From contig NC_056428.1 of the NCBI RefSeq assembly GCF_905147365.1, positions 41,893,001 to 41,957,000 on the forward strand: 64,000 nt of DNA. Reading direction: 5' to 3'. This document shows, piece by piece, positions 10,956 through 23,454 of the stretch; the stretch's first letter is position 1; the number at the start of each line of letters is the position of its first letter. Both the position numbers and the translations under genes were made by a program. Origin of the DNA: Aricia agestis (taxonomy: Eukaryota; Arthropoda; Insecta; Lepidoptera; Lycaenidae). The notes beneath the pieces are model-generated. The model searched no databases, had not been told where the DNA came from, and saw nothing but the letters and a program-made list of their open reading frames with translations.

Positions 10956-11407
10956 TAGGTAATAAAATTAAATTAAAAAATTTAAAAAAAACCCCCGCCA
11001 AACAACTTAAAAAAGTAATGAAATAATATTATATTTTGTTAGTTGGCGGGGTTTTTTTTTAATTTCTTAATTTTATTTTATTTCATGCTTTTTAAACTTG
11101 TGTTGGTTATTTACTTAGTGCAGAATAATTCCTATCGACAGGATCATATTACATCCCAATGAATACCATCTAGGTATGTCCTTTTAGATGAGGCCGTCAC
11201 GCGTCAATATGAGTCCAAACATGAAACCTCCACTTTGGGTTCATATGGAGCTCGGCTCCTAAAGAATCCAGGTGATGCTGCAGCAGCAGCATGCAAAAAT
11301 TTATTGGTTATCTACGTCTGACTAGTTGTCGCAATTAAAATGAGCCCAAATACGAAACCATTGCTCTAAGTTGGTGAGGAGTTGGGTATCCTATAGATTA
11401 CCAGGTC
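10956..11407. mobile_element. Relative of the 5.5-6.3 kb foldback element, inverted
   Basis: Positions 10956-11085 form a short foldback around CCCCCGCCAAACAAC and TTGGCGGGG. Positions 11086-11407 are the reverse complement of roughly 5535-5880, with shared words such as GAAACCTCCACTTTGGGTT, GAGCTCGG and CAAGTTGG-type blocks. The foldback and flank thus travel together. Confidence 0.7.
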
Positions 11408-11865
11408 GGCCATTCTCCGGTTTGGCATTATTTGCCTAATTACCGTTACCATTTTTTTTCTTCGCTAATTTGACTTAAACTCATTAAAATATGAAAGTAA
11501 TGAAAGATACGAATACAATAATAAATTTGGCGTGGTATAGTTAATTATAGTTTTTTAGATAATAAGACTTAATTTTTTTTATGGGTACGGTAATTAGAAA
11601 GCATTATAATTCTATCTAAAACATCATAGAAAAACACTGATTAATAAGTTGCACATGTATAATTGTCACAAAAGGGGTAGAATTAACGATGTCCTATACA
11701 ACCATAACCTACCAATAGTAAAAAATAGACACTTTGAAATAAAATCTGAAAAATGAGAAAATAACAACAAACAATGTCAGATTAGTATAGAAATTGTTTA
11801 ATCTGTACAATGTATTTTTAACGATTATTACGTCATGATATCAGTTAACTATCTACGTCTTTTCG

Positions 11866-11985
11866 AAAATAAAAGGACAAACGAGCAAACGGGTCACCTG
11901 ATAGAAAGCAATTACCGTCACTCATGGACACTCGCAATATTAGCAGAGCTACGGGTGCGTTTAAGAGGGAATACGCTTTCTTCCG
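11866..11985 (-). mobile_element. Diverged LINE 3' tail
   Basis: The words GCAAACGGGTCACCTGAT and TAAGAGGGAATACGCT match the LINE tail at 55016-55140. The copy is short and degraded. Confidence 0.65.
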
Positions 11986-12011
11986 AAAAACATACGGTGA
12001 CATCCCTTTTT

Positions 12012-13071
12012 AGGGTTCCGTAGTCAATAAGGAACTCTTATAGTCTGTCCGTCCGTCTGTCCGTCCGCCTGTCTGTCTATCCGCGGACCGCGGTTTTGCT
12101 CAGAGACTATAGAACCTACAAAGCTGTAATTTTTTTTTATGAAATAAGGGGGCAAACGAGCAAACGAGTCACCTGATGGAAAGCAACTTCCGTCGCCCAT
12201 GGACACTCGCAGCATCAGAAGAGCTGCAGGTGCGTTGCCGGCCTTTTAAGAGGCATAATAGGGGAGGGTAGGGATGGGCAGGGAAGGGAATAGGGGAGGG
12301 TAGGGAAGGGAATAGGGTAGGGGATTGGGCCTCCGGTAAACTCACTCACTCGGCGAAACACAGCGCAAGCGCTGTTTCACGCCGGTTTTCTGTGACAATG
12401 TGGTATTTCTCCGGTCGAGCCGGCCCATTCGTGCCGAAGCATGGCTCTCCCACGTATAAAATTTCGTATAAAATTCGGCATGAATGCACATATTAATGTT
12501 GCCGACAAAATGGTATATAAGATCTTTTAAAAAATGTTTAAGGTAAGTACCTCCCCTACACATATTTTAGCGGGGATCATTTTTTTTTCGCGTCCACCCC
12601 ACCGTGTGAGGTGTCGTTGGATAGGTTTTTAAAAATATTATGAGTATAACATAATATAATTTTCCGATTTAGAGATGTGAAATATGAAGTTTTAAAGTGG
12701 AAAAAAAATTTTTAGAGTCCTGCAGTGTCCCCCCGTCTACCAGTTTAACAGTTGCGTCTGGAAAAATATTCATGGGAGTAGGAAATATGCTGAATTTAAA
12801 AGAAAAACTATCACGACTAAGAAGTCTTCATAAGTTATTGAGTAAAAGTCGATCAACTAAAAGAAATGTAACTATTCGGAGAATTATTAAAGGAACTTAT
12901 AGTTTAAATTCCTTTAAAAACGTAACTGAGATGATGTTGTTAGTAATGTATAACACGTTATAAAAAAATATGTACATTCATTGACCATTCAAAAAATATC
13001 AAAAACTTGCGGTACTACGGAGTACGGAACCTATATTGCGCGTGGCCCGACACGCACTTGGCCAGTTTTGA
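12012..13071 (-). mobile_element. GGTTCCGT-bounded repeat (family X) with nested LINE tail
   Basis: The left end is AGGGTTCCGTAG followed by a CCGTCTGTC run. The right end is GGAGTACGGAACC, then ACTTGGCCAGTTTT, which corresponds to the ACCGGCCAAGTGCGAGT end seen at 51472. The LINE tail at 12123-12462 is inserted inside. Positions 12470-12960 resemble 30930-31340, including a short open frame discussed in the findings. I do not know the class of this repeat. Confidence 0.7.
12123..12462 (-). mobile_element. LINE 3' tail copy with GGGTAGGGA tract
   Basis: This has the same composite structure as 1797-2136: poly-T, GCAAACGAG, the polypurine tract, the ACACAGCGCAAGCGCTGTTT block, ending near GGCTCTCCCACG. 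It interrupts the GGTTCCGT-bounded repeat. Confidence 0.8.
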
Positions 13072-13692
13072 CTTTATTTTCTCTAACTTGTATATTCTTA
13101 TACGTGTCACCATCGTTTTTTAGGAAAACACAAGAACAAAGGAAGATTCTGCATAGTTGATTCAAAGCGCTGTCTCAAAATCTCAGATTTATTTTTTCAA
13201 ATTATCCGTTTCGGTTATGGTTTTGAATAAAATGAGTTACATATTTACAATCTACTATTAATGGTCTGCTTTGCTGCATATAAATTATTTCAATCGACTA
13301 TGGGTTTTTTTTTGGGCATTCACCTTTACTTATTTTTGTTTTCTCGTAATTTTACAAGTTCATATCTATTTATGAACACTTATTTCTCGATTTTTTCCAT
13401 TTTTTTCTTTTCTTTTTGTCTTTTGTAATAAGCTCAAAAGCTTAACTCATTTCTTTTTTGAGTTTTCTTCCGCCGTTTTGTGGGAATTTCGCTGATAAGC
13501 AGTATTTTCTTTTATTAAGTATACCTTTCTTTCACTTTTTCCTTTGATCTCTGATATAAAACTGGGTAATTTCAAATTTTTACTCGACGTTTCCAAGGAA
13601 CAAGCCTTCTTTTCTCCAATTTCTTCTTTGGTCATTCCCATCGAAAAAAAAATTGTACTTATATAATTTTATGAATACTCAGCATATAGATA
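13072..13692. other. Non-coding, no feature seen
   Basis: AT-rich. A 64-codon minus-strand frame at 13447-13641 is lysine-rich low complexity and is not supported as a gene. Confidence 0.4.
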
Positions 13693-13868
13693 TCTAAATA
13701 TTATATATATCACAAAGGGACTAACTGACATAGTGATGTATCAACGCACAGCCCAAACCACTGGACGGATCGGGCTAAAATTTGGCATGCAGGTAGATGT
13801 TATGATGTACGCATCCGCTAAGAAAGTTTTTTTATCAATACTACCCCCAAAGGGCTATGAAACTTTGT
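13693..13868 (+). mobile_element. Helitron 5' part
   Basis: It begins with TC preceded by A and carries CAACGCACAGCCCAAACCAC, then GGCATGCAGGTAGATGTT. These match the short Helitron at 17539-17773. It stops where the LINE 3' end begins. Confidence 0.65.
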
Positions 13869-13869
13869 A

Positions 13870-14948
13870 AATTTTAATAATAATAATAATAATAACCATT
13901 TATTTCGGATCACAGGAAATCCATAGTGTTAGTAGAAAGTACAATTAAAATTTAAATTATGTTAGTACATTACATTGCAATTCTTATAGTATAAAATTAT
14001 TTATTATGAATGGTAAGGCACTGAAACTGTAAATGAAACTTAATCTCTATCTAACAAGCACCTCTATCCAATGTCTTATCAAACCATCAAAACTGTCAGT
14101 TAATACCCTTAGAATGCTGTTATGACTACTTCTGACACGCTGCATCAATGACGCCACTCGTTTCCTTAGTATGGCGTTACAGCCATCAGTGCGCATTTCG
14201 GCAAACATACCTGTGGTACTACAGTACCTCGGTAGTCCTAACAGCATTCTAAAAATATTATTGTACTGAACACGAAGAGCATTTATCGCACGCTGGGTGT
14301 AGCTCGCCCATAGATTGCATGTGTAAAAGGACTGACAGTAAGCTTTAAATTAAGTCACTTTCACCTCTGTAGAGCATCTTGCAAATCTACGAGCTAACAT
14401 GTTCCCACGTACGGCCAACGCCCTTCGCTCCCTCTCAATGTCTATTTCGTCAGCAAGCGTGTCAGTTACCCAATGACCCAGGTAATTGAATTTATTGACT
14501 CTAGCAAGTGGAACTTCATTTAGAAACACGGGTGGTATTGTGCTAACTTTGTGTTCACGGGGTTGAAAAACAAGAAGTTCACTTTTCTTAGAGTTATACC
14601 TGAGTCCTTGGGCCTCGGCATACGCTTGACACTTGCCTAGCAGTTTTCTGAGGCCACTGATCGAGGGACTGAGCAACACCATGTCATCAGCATAACTAAT
14701 GTTATTCAGCATTACTCCGCCAATGGAACAACCGACATAGTGCTTCTCAGCTCCTCGATCAGCTTATTTTATTTTATTTTATTGGGAAAACTTACAGCAG
14801 ATAACAATATGGGTAATGATACATATTAGATAGCGACAGCGTATTTTATAATTATTTACGTAAAGGTTAAACAGACGAGGAGATGTTAATCCACCTTGTC
14901 GAACTCCACATCTTAATTTATACTCGCTACAGAGAGCTCCAGACCACT
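13870..14948 (-). mobile_element. Non-LTR retrotransposon (clade unassigned), RT C-terminal part
   Basis: The minus-strand protein begins with a GVRQGGLTSPRLFNLYVN block near 14850-14920. After a short insertion it continues with ISYADDMVLLSPS near 14675-14712, which carries the reverse-transcriptase YADD metal site. Then come a KKSELLVF block, a FNYLGHWV block near 14480 and a C-terminal region to about 14047 with one in-frame stop. The N-terminal part and any endonuclease are missing. The 3' UTR ends at an ATT-repeat tail near 13877-13900. At about 14765-14842 a fragment with a TTTTATTTTA tail interrupts the frame; it looks like another LINE's 3' end. Confidence 0.8.
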
Positions 14949-14959
14949 TTACAACATAA

Positions 14960-15125
14960 TTTTAAACCGATCGGGCCAATACTTTCCATGCATAAAGCTA
15001 CTATGACGTAGGCATCCCCTAAGAAAGGGTTTTGATAAATTCTACCTCTAAGGCGATAAAATAGGGGATGAAATATTGTATATAATAATACTTTTTAACG
15101 CGGGCAAAGCGCGGGCAAAAGCTAG
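14960..15125 (+). mobile_element. Helitron 3' part
   Basis: It contains GGCATCCCCTAAGAAAGG, a GCGGGCAAAGCGCGGGC hairpin region and CTAG at 15122-15125 followed by T. It overlaps in content with 13693-13868 rather than continuing it, so two Helitron fragments flank the LINE instead of one simply being split. Confidence 0.7.
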
Positions 15126-15424
15126 TATTATTAAAGACTCATTCATGATAATCATAATCTATGAAAACCGCGAGAAAACTTCAATTGATAAAAAAGTACG
15201 TATCAGTTTTTCATACAACGGTAGTTAAGAACAGGTAATTATTATACGGTAATTAGAAAAAGTTAGATTTTCTTGAAAAATTTTAAAAACCGACACAGTT
15301 TGCAAAAACTTGCTTAGGGCAAAGTACGTAGGCCAAATTACTTTCTAGATTGACATGATCAACATACAATCTTATTTAAAAATCAAGTAGCAAAATAAGA
15401 TACGATAAGATACGATAAGATACG

Positions 15425-15742
15425 ATCTATTTATAAAATGTCATCCTTTGAATCTCTCAGAGAAAAGTTTAAAGAAATAAGAATTCTGACCGTAATCTCT
15501 CAATACATTTTGGACAGTGTGTTATACGTGAGAAAAAATGTAAATAATTTTAAAACAAAAAGTGACATTCACTGCAGAAACACTAGGAATAAGCACAAGC
15601 TAGATATACCAATAACCAGGCTGAGCAAAGTAAGCAAATCTTTCAAAGGTCAATACAATAAAATCCCAGACGACGTCCAAAATATTTCAATTAATAAATT
15701 AATATTTCAATTATACTATCGTGCTTCATCGGTGGCACACTA
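15425..15742 (+). mobile_element. CR1-like LINE C-terminal fragment
   Basis: The translated frame from 15438 (FESLREKFKEI, then SQYILDSVLYVRKN, then RLSKVSKSFKGQ) is nearly the same as the C-terminal region of the LINE at 37270-39170. Only this tail is present. The end of the frame diverges near 15705. Confidence 0.8.
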
Positions 15743-17136
15743 ACATTAACGACGTGGGACCGCTGATGGGCCGTGGAACACGCTAAGGAGAAGTGACCCG
15801 TGCACTTGTAATGTGCCAAATCCTGTTATTTTAGGGTGGGCACCCGAAAACAGCATGCGTTACGGTAGTTAGAACTTTTGATAGGACAAGCAATTATTTC
15901 ATGATAACTATTTATAGGCTGGGCCTATTGAGTCGATATTTTCCAATGCGATAACCAATGTTTATGAGCATTTAAAACGATGAATAGATCATGGTTAATG
16001 TGTATGTTATAAAAATTACAAGCAAGTTTCGAGATCAAGTTGGCGTGGGGACACGTCACGGTAATGGGAAAAACATGATTTTTGAACACGACTTACATTA
16101 ATTTAGTCTGAATTACTTAAAAAGGGTTACAAAGTTTTTCGCTCGCGTATTAATATTATGGTAATTTCAAGGATGTGAAAACCATAAAATAGTCTGTCAG
16201 TGAGCTACTGGTTAATACCGGCACGCGTGCTTATCGCATGTCTGCGGGAGAAGTGGCATGGTCTCAAGTGGTGGTGCCCGTAATACCTGTCGACAAACAC
16301 TTCAAGTGCCGACATTAACGGGAACTTTGCCTGATATTTGTCACACGCCAAGTATTTAGAAAATGTTTTAAACACAAAATAGCTATGCATGATATGACGA
16401 CTTGGATATTTAAATAATTATTTGTTTAAGGCACCTCCAAGATTCAAAATACCCTTCTTAGAAACCAAGGGGTAACCTAGGCTAGGTTAAGCCATTTTTT
16501 TTAATAAATACAGTTTTTATAATAATGATTTATAACGAGCAAACTGCATGTTGCAGCCAAATCGCGTTGTAGCCAAAATGCTCATAATTTTCATTGCAAG
16601 TACGCCATTGCTACAGCAGAATCTAATACTAGGGAAACAGAAATATATAAGAGCACAACAGCTGCTGTGCATACTAGCTTCGTTAAAACATTGCAACCAG
16701 CCTGCATAAATTATTGCAATGAGCAGTTTTTACTTTTTATAATAATTGCACTGCAATTTTCTCAACAAACCACAATTTCATTCCTCTTTCCTAGAAGGGA
16801 AATTCTGGAATCATTTTTGTATAGAAAAGAAGTAACTTCGACTTCGTAGACTAGGAACACATGAACAGCGAGGAATTTCCTAAATGCAAGGTTAGATACA
16901 ATATGCAATACAACATACTCGTATTATAGTGAGTAAACATACTACACAGCCCTTAGCTAAGCTAAGCAATGTAAGTAAAATCTGAAACGTTAATAAAACT
17001 AAATTAAACTCGAATAAAAAACCAGCCAAAATGCCTAAACATAATGAAACAAATTTAAGTTATTATTTATCTTTTGAAAACTATCATACTGTTTGGTTGC
17101 ACAAATTTTGCGGACGCATTAAATAGAAATTTTGAC
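15743..17136. other. Non-coding, no feature seen
   Basis: I found no gene, RNA or bounded repeat. Short frames at 16205-16390 (minus) and 16667-16849 (plus) have no recognisable motif. Confidence 0.4.
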
Positions 17137-17420
17137 GACCTCTGTGGCTCAGTGGTGAGCGCGTTGGTAGCTCTAGCCGGGGGTCGCGGGTTCGAATCCC
17201 GCCGACGGAACAAAAAGTTTTCAATGTTCCCGGGTCTGGATGTGTATTAAATATGTGTATGATATAATAAAAATCTTAAATATATGTATAGTATAAAAGT
17301 ATTAAATATATTTCCGTTGTCTGGTACCTGTAACACAAGTCCTTCAGGTACTTAGCACGGGGCCAGACTGACGTGGTGTGAAGCGTCCATAGATATTATT
17401 ATTATTATTATTATTATTAA
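17137..17420 (+). mobile_element. tRNA-derived SINE with ATT tail
   Basis: The head has a polymerase III A-box region (TGGCTCAGTGGTGAGCGCG) and a B-box (GGTTCGAATCC). A body with GGAACAAAAAGTTTTC and TGGTACCTGTAACACAAG follows. It ends in an ATT microsatellite at about 17394-17420, typical of lepidopteran SINEs. A partial copy lies at 50690-50865 on the minus strand. The short tRNA-like part does not fold into a full cloverleaf closed by an acceptor stem. Confidence 0.85.
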
Positions 17421-17538
17421 ATCACAAAATAATATAATTATGGATCCAGTATGTTTTAACCTTGACCGACGCGAGAATAAACAATTAAGAAATAGCAAGA
17501 AATTATGTTTTATCATCTGAGATCGGATTGTTATATCT

Positions 17539-17773
17539 TCTATATATATAAAACTTAAAGGTGACTTACTGATTGACATAGTGATCTATCAACGCACAGC
17601 CCAAACCACTGGATGGATCGGGCTGAAATTTGGCATGCAGGTAGATGTTATGGCGTAGGCATCCGCTGAGAAAGGATTTTGATAAATTCCAACCCCAACG
17701 GGTTCAAATAGGGGATAAAAGTTTGTATATAATAATACTTCTTAACGCGAGCAATGCCGCGGGCAACAGCTCG
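17539..17773 (+). mobile_element. Short Helitron, about 235 bp
   Basis: It starts TCTATATATATAAAAC and ends with a GCGAGCAATGCCGCGGGC hairpin region followed by AACAGCTCG. The expected terminal CTAG is CTCG here (one change). The interior matches 13693-13868 and 14960-15125. Confidence 0.7.
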
Positions 17774-18470
17774 TCATAATATAATATGAGTATTACCAAA
17801 ATATGATATTAGATATTATATTGATGTATTCTTGATTTGCCATAAACTCCATATTATAAACTTGTGATCGTGAGCGTGGGAGAGGGTTGCAGTGTGACTG
17901 ATACTGCTACTGAAATGTGACGTCACACCACTTCATTTTCACTTTCAATCTGCGCCGCACATCGTATTGATTTGAACATTGATGGAAAATGTCGATTGCA
18001 TAGACTCTTATACTGTTTCATCCATCATCCTACTGGGCCTATCATAAAATTAAAGAAATATGGTCGGTAAAAATGTTTCGGCCCTGGATTGACAACTAGA
18101 ATACTTTCTATATCGCCTATTTGCCAATTTCCTGAGAAAAGAGAGAAGCAGATGTGCAATGGAATGTTATTCTATAACAATTATTGTATATCGACGCTAG
18201 TGTTTCAGTATTTTCAGTGCTTGTATTCAGTTCCTGGAAACCTGCTTCAGGCTTATGATGCCCTAGTGAAGTGCATCATGGAAGCTTTCCAGATGCATTC
18301 CTTTCAGTTGCAAGTGCGATTGAAATATTTCGTAAACTGAATTTTTGAAGTGCAGGAAAACGTTCAGGAGTTTCAAACTAATCCGGCTTCAGACGTGACC
18401 CCAACTATTTGTACAAACTTATCAGTCGTTAAAAATGTATCGTTACAATATTACACTTATACTAGCTGAC
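17774..18470. other. Non-coding, no feature seen
   Basis: An 83-codon plus frame at 18089-18340 shows no family motif. I do not support it as a gene. Confidence 0.35.
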
Positions 18471-19020
18471 CCGGCAAACGTTTTTTGCCATATAAATATT
18501 TTGTAATAAAAAAATAAAAAAAATTTATGTGACTAAAATATAAGTATGGCACCGTGGCAATGTCCATATATAATATATAATAATATATATCAAAGACTGT
18601 GAAAATTTCAAAATATGCCTACCTAACAGGTACATTATTGATAATATATCGATCATTATTTATATAATATAAATCGAGCAAAAAAGGCCGAAAAAATTAC
18701 GTTTGTTGTATGGGAAATAACTTAAATAGCCCTTAAATATTAATTTTATTTTGTTTTTAGTATTTGTTATTATAGCGGCAACAGATCGGTCCATTATTAA
18801 TCACGGTAAACAATTGCGGCAATTATTATTGCCGCAATTGTTTACCGTGTAAGCGCTTCTTTAGTCTATAATGGTCACTTCAATAAAATAATATGGCAGA
18901 AATACTTTATATGGCAAAACAATATTTTATATGCATAATATAAAATTTGGTAAAAATCAGTAAAGCCGTTTCGGAGGAGTAAGGTAAGTAACATTGTGAC
19001 ACGAGAATTTTATATAAGTA
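18471..19020 (-). mobile_element. Helitron-like element, 3' end defined
   Basis: On the minus strand it ends ...GTTTGCCGGGTCAGCTAG with CTAG at 18471-18474, a known lepidopteran Helitron-type terminus. The 5' boundary near 19020 (TATACTTATATAAAA) is tentative. It carries the hairpin at 18802-18849. Confidence 0.6.
18802..18849. repeat. Perfect 22-bp-arm hairpin
   Basis: Arms 18802-18823 and 18828-18849, loop TATT. The arm carries CACGGTAAACAATTGCGGC with no mismatch. Confidence 0.9.
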
Positions 19021-19027
19021 TAATAAG

Positions 19028-19082
19028 AAGATTTACTACTTAATAATATGTAAATACATAATATTATTAAGTAGTAAATCTT
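19028..19082. repeat. 22-bp-arm hairpin, 11-base loop
   Basis: Arms 19028-19049 and 19061-19082 are exact reverse complements, containing ATTTACTACTTAATAATAT and its complement. Confidence 0.88.
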
Positions 19083-19084
19083 TG

Positions 19085-19140
19085 AAATAAATTTAAAGTA
19101 CCTACGGAGTAAATACTCCGTACTTACTTTAAATTTATTT
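19085..19140. repeat. 27-bp-arm hairpin, 2-base loop
   Basis: Arms 19085-19111 and 19114-19140 match except at two neighbouring bases. It lies 2 bp from the previous hairpin. Confidence 0.85.
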
Positions 19141-22100
19141 AACCCGTCGCCGACAGCTATTTTTAGAAAATTTGGTTTCCGTTACGAATATAAATACCAA
19201 ATACCAAATTATCACAATATTAGGTATATTTCAACTGCACCACGTATCGGTCTTAGCAGTCTGGATGCGCTAGGAGGCACTCCCACCGCGCGTAGTGTAC
19301 ACTGTACAGTGGTATGAGGATGGAGCTATTGAAGCCTAAGCAAGCAGTTACCTCCCCACAGCTCGTGTTGCCCTGGTGCGACACAGCATGAAACCACGTC
19401 CCTGCGAGATATTTCAGTGCACTTTTAGTTGCGCATCTCGATACCAGGGGGCGCTGTGCAGCTCTTATATTTTATTTTTTACATGCCTTAGATAATATTG
19501 TTTTATTTTTATAATTTTACCATTTACTTTATTTAATATAAAGCTAAACTACGCTTTAATACTAGGTTTTTGAAATCTAATTTATAAAACAATATGTAAC
19601 CAAAATCTAGTACTTACCTATATTGTATTCTGTGCCTAAATATAATGTTCTTTAAAAATAATAATAGTATTATTGTGTTACTATTTAAATTAAGAAATCA
19701 CTAAACTTTTCCCTAGAATACGAATCAGATATTTAAAAACAATTTCGGAGGGATTGAAAATCAAACAATTTTAAATTCTGTATTTTGTCTAATAGACCTA
19801 ATAGTTGAAAACATTTTCTAAAATGTTAGCTCCTACACGCCTACTGCTCGCTCAGTTAAGGCTAGGCGTTGCCGAGATCGCACCAAAATCCTATTTTTTT
19901 ACTTAAGTATATTCAAAATTGACCTAAAAAAATTCAAACGCAAATATTATGCAGTTAATGAAATTGAAGATTTATTGGCGTGTGTTTCAAATAAACGTAA
20001 TTTGTAAATATTAGGGAGATACTGAATGTATGCTTGAATTTAAATAAATTGGTATTACTTTGGAAGCCGATATCATGAGTATAATAAACAAAAATAGGAA
20101 ATTAATAACCGAGAAAGGAATGTTCATATGCTGAATATTATTGCTGTATTTTTATTATAATTTTGTAGCTTTCAAATTATGAGTTCATAATACTCTATAA
20201 ACGGTAAATTACAGCATCTCCGTAGACCGTAGGGCGTCATAATAGCGTCATATTAAGTTAATTATAACATTCGAGGATTCGAGTGTTAAAGCTTTTGTTA
20301 GTTCGAACTTCGAATTAAGTTGTAAGTCTCATTGATGTCGTTTTAACCCGACCATGGCGAAGCCAGAAAAATCATAGGTAACTATTTAAAATTAACTATT
20401 ACTTTTTAAATTAAATTTAGTTTTTTTATTATCAAAAGTAGACTGAGCATATTATGAAGCAAAGCTCAACGATTCATATGCGCAAAGTAGTGACTTTCCG
20501 CATATGAATCATCAAACAATGATTCAATAACTAATTATTATTGTTAAATGCCTAAACTACAGATACAATCTAAATCATGATAGTATCCCGGGAATCGGGC
20601 TATAATATTAATAATATAATTTGCAGAGTCGGGTAATACCATAGTCTGAATATTACCTAGAGAATTATTATATTGTCAAATAATGCATGATGTTGATAAT
20701 GAATTTACAGCTAAAGGAATTCAGATACCTCTATGCTACTTATGAATACCTGGTGTAAAACAGTGCAGAAACTATGCACAATGCACATCTATTTGCAGCA
20801 CAGCTTGGAAACATTTCCTTATGTAAAATAATCGGTCTATTCGAAAACAGATGGCGCTTGTAAATGGAAAAATTTCTTCTTTGACTTCTTTTCGGAAATT
20901 GGTGGTAAAACAATAAAAGTAATCTCTTTAATGTGTACAAACTCTATAGCTCTGTAATGGAACTGTGTCCGGTGTGTGGCGTTTTTTTTTTAATTAAAAG
21001 TAAGTAAATTAAATGTATCATTGACAAATCAAAGAATATTATATAGTTAGCTTCAATTATTATTAAAATAAGAAAAATAATTGTTTGTCCAAATGTGACG
21101 CTGTGATCTTTTATTTGATTATTTTTCGATTTTTCTCTAAAAATAGAACAATTTACCCAGTAATAGGCTCAGAGTAATGAGTACTACTTTCTCTTTGAAC
21201 ATAATAATTATGTTTAGTCACATAATATTTTTTAAATGAATTATTGCAGATTTTATATTTAAGGACGTGTAATTTTGCTAAATCAAACGTACCTACCGTA
21301 GTATCTATACCTATGTTATACGTGAGGCAAAAACTTTTACGAAAAACGAGCAAATGGATCAAATGGAAACGGTCGTAATTAAAAAATATTCAAAACTTTA
21401 AAATATTCATAAGTCTTATAACGACCATGGACCATGTAAGGCCACGTTCCTTTGGAGGCCAACTATTAAAAAGTCATAGTTATCGTCATGGTAAGACATA
21501 TTATTTCTGCTACACACTTAGATCCATCAAACTTAAGGCCACAAACGCGGCGGCGGCGAGTCGATCGTGCCGCAATTGTGGCTGTACGATCTCACTGTTT
21601 GTAGACTTTGGTTGTCGAGGTCACATTTGTAATTTCCGCACACTGCAAAATTTAAGTTTTTAGTTACTTAACCTATATCTAACTCACATTTTATTACAGT
21701 GATAGCGTATTAGGATATAATAATATGTATGTTACTTATAAAAGGAAATCTACTTATGCCTCGATTTAAGTTAAAATATTGGTAATGTTCCTAGGAAGGC
21801 CGGTGGTTCCTTATAAGGTCCAATCAAAGATTTGATGGTTGGCCTTGCTAGGGTACATGGACTTTACAAGGAACATCTTAAAATCATTCACATATAAATA
21901 GTTATTTTTTTGTAATAATCGCGTACCGCAATAATTAATAAATATTTTTTTATTTATCATCTTTACTTATTGAGATAATTAAACTTATACTCTCATATTG
22001 AACATTTTGGCTTTGGTGGGAACGGGCCCATTTTAAATTAATTGCGTTATAAAACGCGTTGGCAATTAGTTATAAGGTGTCAATGTGATACTCATTACTA

Positions 22101-23159
22101 CTTTTTTTAAAGAATTTCCATTAATATATTCTTAGTTATAAGATGATGTTCAAGCAATATTCGTAAAAGTTTTGTTAGATGATATAAATAATATATAAAT
22201 AATATATATTGAGCATTTGACGTGTTGCCTAATTGAAAGAGATTATAATATCGTTTTACTCAAAGCAGATAAATAATTACTTATAACTCTATTTCTAAGT
22301 TAAACGACTGATGTCCTTGTTTGGAGCTGTGTTCCTTGCAAAGCCATTTAGAAGAGCTTAACAAAATTTAATTTTATTAAATGGTTATTCAAGCTAGGTT
22401 AAAAAGTGATTTATAATACGATACCTGATAAAACAGAGCATTACTTGATAATTTGTTTCCTTAATTTATTTAGTTACTTAACGATTTTACAGTATTTTCC
22501 CGTTAGATTGGCCTTACATGGTTCAGGGTCCATATTTATTTATATAACAGCATTGAGACTATTAATAAAAGTAGTTATAAAAATGCTTTTTTATCTACAT
22601 TACTTTTATTTTGCAAAAGGTCACTAGTTCCCCAAAAGTAAATTCACAAAGTCGAGGGACATAGCAAAAAACCAAAAAACGGAAGCCGGGATACTCTCCC
22701 GGCTCCCTTTTTTGGTTATTATTTTTTGTTTAAAAGTTTTTTTATTGAAAATGCCCAATTAGATCATGAATATTTTTTTTTATTTGAGAAAAATACATGC
22801 AACATTAGACGTATGACAGTGTATCTCGTGTCACGTCTTTTAATATTTTTTATACAAAAGTCCATGTAACGTGAAAAATTCTATGGAAGGGTTTACCGTA
22901 CTTTTTTCCTTGTCTGTACTTATAATTTATGAAAGAAAAGATTTTTGTTAAACCTAGAATAAAACTAATCAACTAGACCTCTTTCCGCGTACCATTACAA
23001 GTTCCCGTTAAAACATACTAGACGAATTTTATATCAGGTAACCGTTATGATAATTATCATTATGATATTATGAAAACGTTTATGAACAACGAGTGTAACA
23101 TTATTTATAACATTATTTAAATGCCTAACAAAACACATTCGGGACGGGAGATACAATAA
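19141..23159. other. AT-rich non-coding DNA with small hairpins
   Basis: No gene is supported. Visible structures are a hairpin at 20471-20509 (GATTCATATGCG against CGCATATGAATC) and a hairpin at about 22655-22715 (AACCAAAAAACGG against a CCCTTTTTTGGTT arm, with an inner CCGGGA/TCCCGG). TAATGTTCCT and AGGAACAT also face each other at about 21780-21885, a possible tiny MITE. This stretch lies downstream of the forkhead exon, so it may be intron. Confidence 0.5.
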
Positions 23160-23454
23160 TATGCACCTCTTATAGCAAGACTTTTGAGCAAGCGTCACCG
23201 CGATGTAGAAGACGCACGGCGCCATCTATTATGAATTTTTGGAACTAACTTAATTTGAACAAATTTACGCATTTTCACCCCCTTACAACCCTTTTTTCAG
23301 TAAAAAAGTAGCCTATGTCCTTTCTCAGGCTTTAGAGTATCTGTATACAAAATTTCATTACAATCGGTTCGGTAGTTTTGACGTTTGGCGTGAAAGCGAG
23401 ACTGACAGACAGACAGACAGACAGAGATACTTTCGCATTTATAATATTAGAATG
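23160..23454 (-). mobile_element. Helitron 5' part
   Basis: It shares the AGACGCACGGCGCCATCTAT block, the CAATCGGTTCGGTAGTTTT block and the GACAGACAGACAG run with the Helitrons at 34254-34918 and 49292-50087. The terminal TATAATATTAGAAT is slightly changed. The 3' end is missing. Confidence 0.75.

Noticed and set aside
13693..15125. One Helitron simply split by the LINE
   Set aside because: The two Helitron parts overlap in content instead of being contiguous, so two fragments are more likely.
17137..17210. Possible tRNA gene
   Set aside because: It has A and B boxes but no complete cloverleaf. A SINE body and ATT tail follow.
21427..21663. 78-codon plus frame with CRNCGC-type cysteines
   Set aside because: No zinc-finger spacing or family match, and the flanks are non-coding.
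22655..22715. Rho-independent-type terminator hairpin
   Set aside because: The DNA is eukaryotic and no gene lies upstream. It is probably a chance or mobile-element hairpin.
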